64,000 nucleotides of DNA, taken from positions 2,790,001 through 2,854,000 of the forward strand of contig NC_085053.1 of NCBI RefSeq assembly GCF_963662255.1. Reading direction: 5' to 3'. This DNA comes from Cinclus cinclus. Lineage: Eukaryota > Chordata > Aves > Passeriformes > Cinclidae. Under the pieces are notes generated by a model. That model saw nothing but the letters and a program-made list of their open reading frames with translations, searched no databases and was not told where the DNA came from. Positions 12,269 through 22,541 of this stretch are shown piece after piece. The position numbers were made by a program, and so were the translations under genes. Positions within the stretch are counted from its first letter, which is position 1; each line of letters opens with the position of its first letter.

Positions 12269-12824
12269 GCAGGAGCAGCCTCAGCGTTATCACGAGCGGT
12301 TTTATGGTGGAAACCAACCCAAAGAAATCCTACCAGCTGCACACAAGCAGAGCGCTGACCTAGATCTTGCCAAAGTAAAGCGCCACATCTAATTAATACG
12401 GGGGTTCCCTTCTCCTTTGGGTGTTTTATTAAACATTATTCCCCAAATCAAGTTTTGGAGGCAGGGAACTGCTCCAGACCAGCGATAGTGGAGTAGGATG
12501 TGTTGCAACAGCTTATCCCACAAAATCTTGCTGATTGCTGAGAGGACACAGGGAGGGGAAGCTTGTCATTTAAAAGTGGGACTGAAGCACGTTGCTGCAG
12601 CCTTGTCACATAGTGAGTGTGGGGAGAGAGAGGGGCTAATCCCGGACTTGCAGCTGAGCTTTCCTCACAGCACCAAACGATGAGAATAAGTTAATTAAAG
12701 GAAAGTAATAAATAAAATCGGTGGGTTCTAGCTCCGTCAAACACTTCTGCTTTCTCAAGTTTGTTAATATGTCCCAGCTTGCTCTGATTCAGGAAGACTT
12801 GGACACATTTTAGAATTAAATACC

Positions 12825-12912
12825 AATCATGGAATCATTGAGGTTGGAGAAGACCTCTAAGACCAAGTCCAACTGTTAGCTCAGCCCTGCCAAGTCCCAA
12901 CCACCATATCTA
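12825..12912 (-). repeat. CR1 LINE 3' end, antisense
   Basis: Complement of a CR1 tail of the 'AAGGTCTTTTCCAACC'-type subfamily: 'AATCATGGAATCATTGAGG' followed by 'AAGACCTCTAAGACCAAGTC'. Only about 90 bases remain. Confidence 0.85.
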
Positions 12913-13294
12913 CAGATAATGCCCTCACAGCTGGTTAAAGCCACAGCAAAAGCAGAAAGTCAACAGCCCCAAATGTATCTAAATATCCAGGCACAGCCAA
13001 GGGAAACTGCCTTGAGGACTTCCAAAACAGGGAGCTTCCAACTTTCCTCTCCATGCCGCTTTCCCCTAGCACCCCACAATTTGGAGACACACCATTCCCA
13101 TGGGATGCCACCCTCCAGCTCAGAGCCATGCAGCCCAACTCAGCAGTGCCAGGAGATGGAGCACAGCTGGCACTGGCTGCTCCACGGGGAGCCAACAGGA
13201 TACCCCCAGTCCCTCCCACCAGCCCCACAGAGGACAGGGAAGGCTCCCACTCCCCCAGCTGCCCACCTGGGCTGGGGGGCTCTCCGGTACTTAC

Positions 13295-13727
13295 TCCCAC
13301 TCCTTCCTCCGCGCCTGGGGCGTGCTCTGCATCTTGTGTGCCTCGTGTGCCTTGATAATGTCCCTCTGCTCGATGAGCCCTCCTCGGCGGCGCTTGATCA
13401 CATCCGGGCTCACGGGCACCAGCTGGCCCAGCCCCAGGTCCACGGCGCTGCCAGCGTCCGCGTCCCGGGAGCGGGAATCGTAGAGGGCGTCAAAGGAGGC
13501 GGCGCGGGACACCAGGGCCTGGGCCAGGCTCTCGGGCTCCAGCAGGTTGCAGGACTGGGTGCTCTGCATGAGGCCCAGGCGGTGCTGGCGCCACGTCTCC
13601 TCCTCGGGCAGGGCCAGGATGCAGCGGGACGAGGCGGCGTCCAGCTCAGCCCCCCTCCCCGGCACTGCGGTGCCCATGGAGCACGTCCCGAATCCCAGCA
13701 TCGCTGCTGCTGCTGTGGCTCATCACT
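13295..13727 (-). CDS. Coding exon of an unidentified gene (downstream exon)
   Basis: The minus strand is open over 136 codons, from 13,701 to the donor, in CpG-rich sequence. The exon ends at 13,295 at a strong donor (TGGGA|GTAAGT, phase 2). Upstream is a pyrimidine tract (CTGTCTTGTCCCCCTCCAG), so the first usable acceptor gives a start at 13,727. The predicted peptide is soluble-looking and charged, with a serine/leucine-rich middle (LLEPESLAQALVSRAASFD) and a basic C-terminal part (KRRRGGLIEQRD, then AHKMQSTPQARRKEW). There is no signal peptide or membrane segment. In this frame two TGA codons lie just inside the first acceptor. Either translation starts at an internal ATG (13,701 or 13,677), or a downstream AG at 13,719 or 13,713 is used; both alternatives are in frame with the exon at 16.5 kb. 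I did not recognise the family. A long antisense frame overlaps but lacks splice support. Confidence 0.6.
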
Positions 13728-16065
13728 CTGGAGGGGGACAAGACAGAGGGAGGCTCAGGGGTTTGCTCTGTTTGCCCCATGACTCCCTCCCTTCCTCCCA
13801 TATCAATCAAAAGTCCCGTTTCTCCTCGGTTTGTCGGGCTGGACCCTCTCGTGCCAGGACACGCATCACTGGACCCCCAAGGTTAGGGCAAGGGGCAGCA
13901 TCTCCTGCCTCCCTAATCCTTCCCAATCTGCACATCCCTGGACCCGCAGCTTCCTGACCCCATAGCCAGCCCTCCCTGGAGCAGCACAACTTGATGAGAT
14001 GGGAAAAGAGATTTGGGACACTTGGGTCAAACCACCCCAGGCTCCTTCTATTTGGTCGTTCTCTGTGTGGCACCCCTGGCTGGAGCATCCAGATCTCCCT
14101 CCAGCCCCACACTCCAGGGACAGCCAGGCAGCCCCAGAGACAGGCAGTACTTCAGGAGGCTGGATGGGGAAATACCAGTGTGGGTTTGAGTCGGGAGCTG
14201 CACATGGGAGCCAAAGGCACTGGATCAGTGCCAGGAACACCACACCGAGCAAAGTAGGTGATGCTCTACAGACAGGAGATGCTCGTGTCCAAGCCTATAC
14301 CCAGTGCCGTGGTGAAATGCTTTAATTTTGTGTTGGAAAAGCTCTGTTCAGCATGTTATTGCTGCAGAAAAGGCCTTGATTCCCCAGAAATTCCCCGCCC
14401 CGTGTTTGCCCACAGTGAAGATGAAAAAGGGGATGAGAGAAAGCAGAAGGCAGCCAAGGCCATTACTCCCTTCCTAACTCCATCCCTAACACAGGAGAAA
14501 GCAACCCAGCAAGGAAAAGGAGAATTTAAATCCCCCAGTCATGCAGCAAACTGAGCATATCACCATCTTAACCCCTCCCCAGGGCTTCCTTTGGAGACAC
14601 CTCCAGAACAAATAGGGAGGTGAGAAGAGAGCACGGGATAAAGGCTAGGGAACACCACACCAGTAGCAAAAATAAATTAAATACAAGGGGGAAAAAAATT
14701 AACAGTAACTGAGGGACAACATGGAACATAGCCTCCATCCTAGTCAAAATAAGCTTGACATTCCTGATGAGGGGGATGGATGGAGGGCCCTGGGGAATAT
14801 ATTTCCTTCAGGTCCGTGGTGCTGCCCTGTAAATAGAAGCCACTCAAAGTCACCCTCAAATTTAAACCAGTCCAGCCCAAGGGATACTCAGCCCTTGGCA
14901 AGCTCTCCAGAAGGAAAAAGGCAATTGCCAGCAAGTGCCTCAGCAAATTAATTAGCACATTGATAAGATGAGTTTGGCTGCTCCCACTGAGAGCTATAAA
15001 CAGATCCTTCACTCCACTACTTTGCTTACCCATGCAACTTTTTTTAGGAACATTAATTACTTCTTCAAGTCAGTTCTGGACACCTTCATCATATCTAATT
15101 TTCAGCAACTTCTGTTTTTCCTTTTCATATTGTTCTGCTCATTTTCAACCTTCCCCTCTTAAAGTTTAACTCCAGGTTTCCTTTGGTTTTGGGGGCTTTT
15201 TTTGTTTTGGTTTTCTTTTTCCTGTGGTTGGTGAGCTTTTTGTTTTGGGTTTTTTGTTTGGCCAGTGTTTGTTCAGCTTTTGTTTGTTTTGGGGTTTTTT
15301 ATGTTTTTTTAAACAGTCATTAACCCTGTTCCTTTCCTAAACATTTCCTTGGCGAGGACAGGAGGATTTCATGCACACCAAGCTTGAACACCCCAGGTTT
15401 CAGCCATGCCTGAGGACAATTAGCCAAGATCAAACGAGGATAAATCCCAAGGGAAAGTCCACACAGACACTGGCTCTGCTAATGCCCCCTCGTGCATGTC
15501 CCACTCGAGTTGACTCCCAGGCTCGGGAGCAAGTGGAAAAGCTCAGGCAGAGCCCTCAAACAAAACACTGAGAAAGTTTGAGGAAATAAACAGAAATAAT
15601 TATCTCTGCCTGCGCCCAAGCAAACAGGGCTCACGCTGCCAGCAGAACAAGCCACGTTCCCTCTGGAGAAGTGACAAGGAGAGAAGGGAGGATGCCAGAA
15701 CATTTTGTTAAGGAAAGCTGAGGAGGTGTCACACTAACGAGGGTGCTCAAGGGATACCACATGCCAGATACAGAGCATCTGGCACCAGGGCACCTGCCCC
15801 CCTTCTGGCCTTTGGACCCCTCCTCACACACTGAAAACAAACACTTTATTTTTACCCAAAATCTGAATTAGTGGGGAAAAACACCACACTGGTTCATGCA
15901 ATTTGGCTTCTGCTGTTTAAATGCCAGCCCTGCTTCTGTTGGTGGGAACCCACAGCTTAGGCTGTGATGGGAAGAGACAAGGCCAGAGCCAGGACCATGG
16001 AGCTATCCAGCAGCCCTGCCTCAAGCCTGGGTTTTCTTAATAATGCAGAACTTGTCTATGTGTGT
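13728..16065. other. Probable intron, no further exon seen
   Basis: If the two minus-strand exons belong together, this is mostly intron. I found no third splice-bounded block in it. The segment 15,175-15,313 is a T/G-rich low-complexity stretch (TTTTG and GGTTTT runs). The rest is unique DNA with chance frames on both strands. Confidence 0.4.
15175..15313 (+). repeat. T/G-rich low-complexity tract
   Basis: About 140 bases made almost wholly of T and G in irregular TTTTG, GGTTTT and TTTGTTT units. It may be a decayed simple repeat. Confidence 0.75.
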
Positions 16066-16376
16066 GTCACAAAATGGCCTGGGTTTGAAAAAGCATTGAA
16101 ATTCATCTTGTTCCAAACCCCCTGAAAAAGGCAGGGACACCTTCCACTATCCCAGGCTGCTCCAAGCCCCATCCAACCTGGCCTTGGACACTTTCAGGGA
16201 TGCAGGGGTAGCTTCTCTGGGCACACTGTGCCAGGGCCTCACTACCCTCACAGGGCAGAATTTTTTCCTAATATCTCACCTAAACCTACTCTGTCAGTGT
16301 GGAGCCACGCCCCTTTGTCCTGACCCTCATAAATAGCTCCTCTCCATTTTTCTTGTAGGCTCCCTTCAGGTGTCAG
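16066..16376 (-). repeat. CR1 LINE fragment, antisense
   Basis: Complement of a CR1 3' end lying just 3' of the 16.5-kb exon on the minus strand. Landmarks are 'GGCAGGGACACCTTCCACTA', 'CAGGCTGCTCCAAGCCCCAT', 'GGCCTTGGACACTTTCAGGG' and 'TTTTTTCCTAATATCTCACC' near 16,261, extending to about 16,376. Confidence 0.9.
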
Positions 16377-16493
16377 TGCCTCGGAGCCCTTCCAGCTACA
16401 AACCTTTCCAGGTTGCTGGGCAGAAGATGACCTTCACACCTCCACTAATAACAATTAGGGGTTAAAAGAAGCAAAGGAAAACAGCATATCCAC

Positions 16494-16695
16494 CTGTATT
16501 GACCCCCCTGTCATCCCACAGGTGGTTTCCCACGGGTGGATGGATGCTCACTGTCTGTACCTCTGGTGGTGTGACTGGGATGCAGTAGGGACCTGGGACA
16601 GCCCCTGCCATCCCTGCCACAGGAACAGGGATGTCACTGCCCAGCAGTGGGACGTTGGTCCGTGTTTCATACAGGTGACCCAAGGAACTGCTGTG
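16494..16695 (-). CDS. Coding exon of an unidentified gene (upstream exon)
   Basis: A 202-bp minus-strand block with both splice sites: an acceptor after a pyrimidine-rich stretch (CCTGCTTTGTGTCACAG, exon starts at 16,695) and a donor CAATACAG|GTGGAT (exon ends at 16,494). It is open throughout in one frame, entering at phase 0 and leaving at phase 1, and encodes about 67 residues. The peptide begins HSSSLGHLYETRTNVPLL and continues with a proline/valine-rich, non-repetitive segment (VPGPYCIPVTPPEVQTVSIH) ending NHLWDDRGVNT. Its varied composition (H, W, Y, C, D) is typical of coding DNA, unlike the low-complexity chance frames nearby. The phase-1 exit can join the exon at 13.3-13.7 kb in its long frame if an acceptor at 13,719 or 13,713 is used. 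Same gene is inferred; the family is not recognised. Confidence 0.55.
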
Positions 16696-17070
16696 CTGTG
16701 ACACAAAGCAGGCTTTCAGTGCATTAAAATGAAGCCTCTAGAAGCCCTCACCTCCCAAACTTCATTCTAAATGCAATAAAAGTCAGGAAATTCACTGTTT
16801 GCTCCTGCTGTGGAGAAATCATCTGGATAAAACCACGGCCACAGGGCACTGAGAGCAGCAAAACTGAATTAGACAGGGGATATTCAGCTACAAAAACATT
16901 GGCACTTGTGCTTTCACTTGCACAGTGGCTGGGAGCAACGTGCTGCTCCCTGCTCAGCCCAGGGCACAGCTGAGGACATGAGTCCACCCAGCTGTGTTGG
17001 CACAGCTGGAGGTCACATCATCTAGGTCACATCTCTGTGATCCCCATCCCAGCTGGGGATCTCAGAGATT

Positions 17071-17111
17071 CTTTCCTTCCTTCCTTCCTTCCTTCCTTCC
17101 TCCCTCCCTCA
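17071..17111 (+). repeat. (TTCC)n microsatellite
   Basis: About eight TTCC units followed by TCCC variants; pure pyrimidine on the plus strand. Confidence 0.95.
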
Positions 17112-17877
17112 TGGAATTTACACAGGCAAACCCTAGCCCCTTGGCCTGTACATCAGTGTGGGCTGAAATGGGACACAAAGGCAGCATGCCCACCCCACAA
17201 ACCACTGAGAAAAGGCTTTTCAAGCACCAGAACACAAGTGATGGAAGAAGAAACACACACAGGTCCTCCCTACAGCATCCCCAGGAGACCCAACCCTGTT
17301 ACCTCAACCCCAGCCAGGGAATGCAGCCCCAGCAGGCAGGAGACCCTGAGATCTCACACCATGCTTCATTTTTTCCCCCTCTGATTAACCAATAAAGAGC
17401 TGCAGGGAGGAGCAGGTTCCCAGCAGCAGCGCTGCCCTCCGAAGAGGAAATTCCTTTTAGGGGTTTTCTGCGCCTGTGTTTGTGTTACAATGGCAGCAAT
17501 CAAGCCTTTAGCCAAGAAACGATGTATTACCATAATAACTACATTCAGCACTTAAGGCACTGGGTGAGCTCTTTGCTTCCATTATCTAAACAACTTTTAC
17601 CAAAACCCCCGGAGTTAAAGCAGAAGGTTTAATACTGTGCTGGTCCACGGGGCTGATCTTCCCCAGGCAACACTGCAGTGCTGAGACCTCCAGCCCCAGG
17701 AGAGCAGGGAAGCAGAGATCCCTTCCCGAAGAGGGCAGGATGGACAAACCCTGGCTGTGGTGTATTCCACAGGCAACAAAACTGCTGGAGCCCTCCAAAC
17801 ACGGTTCAGCACCCCAGCAGCCTTCCCTGGGGATTTGGAGGATGATTGTGGCAGCAGCATCAGAGCAAGAAGCTGTT

Positions 17878-17901
17878 AAATATATATACAATATGTGTGT
17901 A

Positions 17902-17934
<33 letters not shown>

Positions 17935-17936
17935 GA
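17878..17936 (+). repeat. TA/TG dinucleotide microsatellite
   Basis: Alternating TATA and TGTG stretches ending in a pure TA run of about 24 bases. Likely polymorphic. Confidence 0.95.
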
Positions 17937-18776
17937 TACTATCAATATATACACATAATATAAATCTGTATGAGAGCATCTAGGATGCTGCTCCCAAGCA
18001 TCTTGGGGATACCCCAAGTCAGGCAAGGATTCTCCACTTTACCAGCCCACAGAGGATGTCTCCTCCCCAGCTTGGCTGGTCTCCCATGCCGGGATATCTA
18101 GGCCTGGTTCCCCCCTTCCCGAGGCACAGGGATGCTCCAAATCCAAACCCCGCTGCTCCTTCCCTCTGACTCGCTGACCTGCTTCTCCCCAGGTCAGGGG
18201 GCCAATTGGCTTCCAGGGCAATCAAAAGCCTCTCTCCAGTGAGCCATGCTTGTCCTGAGCTCCTAATTACCAGTCCCTGCTCCAAGGGGGAAGGGGAGCT
18301 CAGGCAGCGTGGAAAAGCAAAGCAAAGCTCCGAACCTCCGAGCGCTCAGAAGAATTTCAGCGTGGGGCCCTTCCAAACAGAGACAGATGGGCTGCGAGAG
18401 AGGCTGATTCATCCTCGTGGCCTTTTCCTCTCCTGCCACGTGCACTTCCCCTGGCAGTGACATGGATGCTGGGGTGGGTAAGCCCTGCCTGGGTCAGCTC
18501 TGGGCCCCCTGGGTGCTCCAGCCCATCTGGGGCAGTGCAGCACGGTGGCTGTGAGAGCCAGCTGGTGAGTGGGTTATTTTCAGTCAAGTCATTTGATACT
18601 GGGCAAAAAGTTTGTGGGATTAAACCCCTCTCCCAAAGCCCCCAGCATTGGCAGATTTGCAGTGACTCTGCTGGGAAGAACTGCTCCCAGCATCCCTGGG
18701 ACCCAGCGAGAGCTAGGGCTTGCATTCCAGGCTTGGGAGCTTTGTATAACAGTAACAGAGGGACTTAAACAAGGAG

Positions 18777-19182
18777 AAAGGAGGAGGAAAGGAGGAGGAA
18801 AGGAGGAGGAAAGGAGGAGGAAAGGAGGAGGAAAGGAGGAGGAAAGGAGGAGGAAAGGAGGAGGAAAGGAGGAGGAAAGGAGGAGGAAAGGAGGAGGAAA
18901 GGAGGAGGAAAGGAGGAGGAAAGGAGGAGGAAAGGAGGAGGAAAGGAGGAGGAAAGGAGGAGGAAAGGAGGAGGAAAGGAGGAGGAAAGGAGGAGGAAAG
19001 GAGGAGGAAAGGAGGAGGAAAGGAGGAGGAAAGGAGGAGGAAAGGAGGAGGAAAGGAGGAGGAAAGGAGGAGGAAAGGAGGAGGAAAGGAGGAGGAAAGG
19101 AGGAGGAAAGGAGGAGGAAAGGAGGAGGAAAGGAGGAGGAAAGGAGGAGGAAAGGAGGAGGAAAGGAGGAGGAAAGGAGGAG
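18777..19182 (+). repeat. 11-bp purine minisatellite (AAAGGAGGAGG)n
   Basis: About 37 consecutive near-perfect copies of an 11-base unit made only of A and G on the plus strand. Because 11 is not a multiple of 3 and the unit has no stop in any phase, every frame through the array is open on both strands. This creates spurious proteins with 11-residue repeats (KEEERRRKGGG in one strand, SSFPPPFLLL-like in the other). The array is a pure homopurine-homopyrimidine mirror-type sequence able to form triplex DNA. Uniformity of the copies suggests recent expansion. Confidence 0.97.
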
Positions 19183-21537
19183 ACACTCCTTGCAGATTTT
19201 GTCCTACACACAACAAAAGGTGTGGATGAAAGGGTCAGGACAAATGTACCAAAATAGGAGAATCACATGTGCCAGTATGTTGAGAACAGAAGGACATGGT
19301 GGAATCAAAGAAAGGCCACTTGGCTCAAAAAAACATAATTTTCTCATCACCCACTCACCTATTACATGCTATTTTTTGGGCCATTGTGGTACCAAAACAA
19401 CACAACAAAGACCCTTGGAACACCTGCAAAGATCAGATGGAGGAAAGAGCAGACCTTGGAACACCCAGGAGCTGCTTCAGGCTGGGAGAAGCTTCAGCAG
19501 CAGACATCAGACATCCTTTCATCTGGGAAAGAGTTTTTGTTCTGCCACAAAAGGGTTATCACAACTGGAGTGATGCTCCAGCAGCAGAGTCCACTCCTCA
19601 GGGCTCAGCACCACTTCTGCTTCCCAGGAAAAGCTGAGCTGAGCCCGGATGGAGCCCAGGCTGCTGCTCAGGCCCCATCCCAGGCAGGAGGCATCTCCAA
19701 GGCCAGCAAGCCCCCAGGGGATACAAGGGCTCACCTCGGGTATCACAGCCCCGAGCACAGGAGCCCTCCTACAGAGCACCACTCCCAGCCACTCCCAGCG
19801 GGATCAGCTTTAGGAGCACCAAAACGTACCAAAACATGAAATCATCTCATCTCTCCTTTAAGAGCAACTGTTAAACAACACCACCAACTATTTATGTAAA
19901 TGTACGTGAAAGAACTCAGCACTTCTCCAGCACAGTGAGCCAAGAGAGACTGACTGCCAGAGAGCAGGATCCTGTCCCCAGGACCACTGCAGGCAGCAAT
20001 CCCCAGCCCTGAGGATGCTCTCAGAGCATGGGCAGGCACATCCCTGCCGGGGTGGCAGTGAGACAGGGCTGTCTGGCCTGGCACAGGGGCAGAACCAGGC
20101 ACAGTGATTGGGAACACCCATCCTAACAACACAAACTTCTTGCAGCACCACCTTTGGGACAGTCTCATTTCAACCCTTCTCCCTGCAGGGCAGGCAGGGC
20201 TCTGCAGCTCAAGGCAAGACACCCCTCATCACACATCCACCACACTTACAACCTGCCACCCCCAATTCCAGCTCCACACCAGCATTCCAAATCCCCAGGA
20301 GAGCAGAGCAAAGGTGGACAGACAGACCTGAGGGGGTGTGTGCCATCCGCCGTGGGCAGGAATAGGGAAGAAGGGATGATGCCTGGCACAGCTCAGCGTT
20401 CCCCTTCCACGTACGAGCTCTTCCACCCCGCAGGGGAGAAGGATTGCTCTGGTGTGAGCAGCTCTGCAAACAGCAAGGACCAAGCTCAGCAGTAGGAATA
20501 ATCCAGGATGGGAAAGCCAGAGGGATCCGTGTCCAGAGCACAGCAGCACTGAGCACAGCCAGAGAGCGCGCCCGTCGGAGTTTGCTTTCCAAAGAAGGGC
20601 ACAACCAGGACTCCTTAAGATAATTTCCAGGCCACCCTCCAGGAATTAGCTCTGCTCCTGCATAAGAGTACAGGCTGTCATCCCTATGGAACTATTCTGC
20701 CCTTCTCCCTCTACTCCCACCATAAGGAGATTCTCCTTGGAAATCTCCTGGGCTCACTGTTGTGCCCCAGCGCATGGCACACGGCCGAGGTAAAGCACAG
20801 GTTTAGGAACAGCTCCAAGCTCATGGGCCCCTTGCCCAGCCACACTCACAGGGAGAGTGCCATCTCCACGGTCCAGGCCACCATTCCCTGGATGTTTGGT
20901 GATCCAAGAGCAAGAGCATGCAGGTAGCCATGGACAGAGCCCCACCACCCCAAGGACAGCATAAATCTACAATTTTCTTTTTTAGTGCACAGCAGCAGCA
21001 CTGATTCTGCACATCACACCTCAGCTGCTCCCACACCCAAGGAATGGGAATATGGGAAGCAGCGCTGCCAAGCCTGGTAACTCAGCCTGAGCTGGCACAT
21101 TTCAAAGGGGACAAGAGAGCCCACACAACATCAGAGTTCAGCATCAGTCCCCATCTCCCTGAGCTCTAAAACAGCTGAAGAATTGCCAAGGTGTGGAGAG
21201 GAGCAGGAGCTGCCCGCACGAGCCAGGGTGTGTTAGAAGTTGCTGTGTAACAGAGAAAGAAAATGCTTTTTAAAAATAAATATAGCAGCCTCTGGGAAGC
21301 ACTGCTGGCAGAAGGCAGCCAGCCCTGGCTCCTCACTGTGGAGCACCTGGGAGGAGGCAGCCTGCAGAAAGGAGCTGAGAGCGGGACATCAAGTCACCTC
21401 GAAACCACAGACTTAAAGAAGATTTGATGCAGACAGAGAAGGAAAAATAGGGAGCCACTCATGAAGCATTCAGTTCTCTTGTGCACTGCCCTGGGAAAAG
21501 TTTGTTCACCCATGTCAAGGCTGAACACAGGTAGTCC
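19183..21537. other. Gene-free interval
   Basis: No convincing gene. A 65-bp minus-strand block at 19,359-19,423 has good splice-like edges but is too short to call. Other frames overlap on both strands without motifs. Confidence 0.4.
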
Positions 21538-21784
21538 CAGGATCCCAGAATGATTCGGCTTGGAAGGGACCTTGAAGGCCATCAAGTTCAAACTACCCTG
21601 CAAGGGGAAGAAGAATTTTTTCCAAATATCCCATCTAACCCCGCCCTTTGACAATATGAAGCCATTCCCACTTCCCCTGTCACTTTGTGCTCTTAAAGGT
21701 CCCTCTCCAGGTCTCCTGTAGGCTCTTTTAGCACCAGAAGGGGCTCTAAGGTCTCCCCAGGGCCTTCCTTTCTCCAGGCTGCAC
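21538..21784 (-). repeat. CR1 LINE fragment with internal deletion, antisense
   Basis: Complement of a CR1 3' end: 'GATTCGGCTTGGAAGGGACC' then 'TTGAAGGCCATCAAGTTC'. The sequence then jumps directly to the more 5' block ('AAGAATTTTTTCCAAATATC', 'TCCAGGTCTCCTGTAGGCTC', 'TCTCCAGGCTG'). About 100 bases of the usual CR1 middle part are missing. Confidence 0.88.
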
Positions 21785-22377
21785 TCTCAGGCAGTTCTCA
21801 CAGGAGAGGTGATTGTAAGACCCTGGGCTCCCCAGAGGTTGTCCCTGGCCTGAGTGGCACCCACCGCATCCCAGGTATCTCCAGCACTCATCCCAGTCCT
21901 GGCTTCATGCTCCAGCTTATGGGTTCTCCAAAAACACCTGCCTTGGCCAGGAGCTGGGATGGGGCAGGAAGGACACCCAGCATCACAAGGAGATGGCATC
22001 CCGTGACCACGGAATCAATGTTTAACCTGGCAAAGGCAGGGAAAACAAGCTCTCATTTCCAACAGTGCCTTAGCTGAGGTGACTCACGAACCACAATGTG
22101 TGTCAGTGCTTAAGAGACCTGCACAGGTAATCATTCCATTCTGGAAACAGCAGATTTCCAGCAAAAGGAGTCACAGCACCTCTGAGAGAGGAAAACAAAG
22201 GGATGCTACGAAGGTGAGCGACAGCAGGCTTTATTCTTCTTTGACTTCTGCTTCCATTATACACAAAGACCTGCTGAAAAGGTCTCATTGTTTGTGCAAA
22301 AATTAAGACAATCTCTTGCATAAATTGCACGGTGAAGAAGGGAAGGGGATAAAGGATAAGTCTGGCCTGCTATGCTG
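21785..22377. other. Gene-free unique sequence
   Basis: Nothing supported between two CR1 fragments. Confidence 0.4.
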
Positions 22378-22541
22378 ACGGGGAAGAAATTCCTCCTGGT
22401 GAGGGTGGTGAGACACAGGTTGCCCAGAGAAGTTGTGAATCCCCCAAAGTGTCTCATGGAAGGTGTCCCCCCCATTGCAGGGGGGGCTGGACCGAGATGA
22501 TCTTTAAGGTCCCTTCCAACCCAAACCATTCCAGAATTCCA
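22378..22541 (+). repeat. CR1 LINE fragment with deletion, sense on plus
   Basis: CR1 3' end: 'GGGAAGAAATTCCTCCTGGT', 'GGTGGTGAGACACAGGTTGC', then a deletion to 'CATGGAAGGTGTC' and a clean end 'AAGGTCCCTTCCAACCCAAA'. The terminal block is close to consensus. Confidence 0.9.

Larger units (their letters stand above)
16696..18776. other. Gene-free interval with microsatellites
   Basis: No exon or RNA gene is supported. It contains a TTCC array and a TA/TG array (listed separately). A short stretch at about 17,480-17,540 (ATTACCATAATAACT, CACTTAAG) is AT-rich unique DNA. Confidence 0.4.

Noticed and set aside
12919..13782. 287-codon plus-strand frame over the predicted 13.5-kb exon
   Set aside because: It is antisense to the better minus-strand block, runs through a CR1-adjacent intergenic part, has no splice or promoter support and no motif. 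It is open because of high GC in the underlying exon.
18569..19573. 334-codon plus-strand and 148-167-codon minus-strand frames with 11-residue repeats
   Set aside because: They are produced by the stop-free 11-bp minisatellite read in any frame, and flanking parts have no protein-like features.
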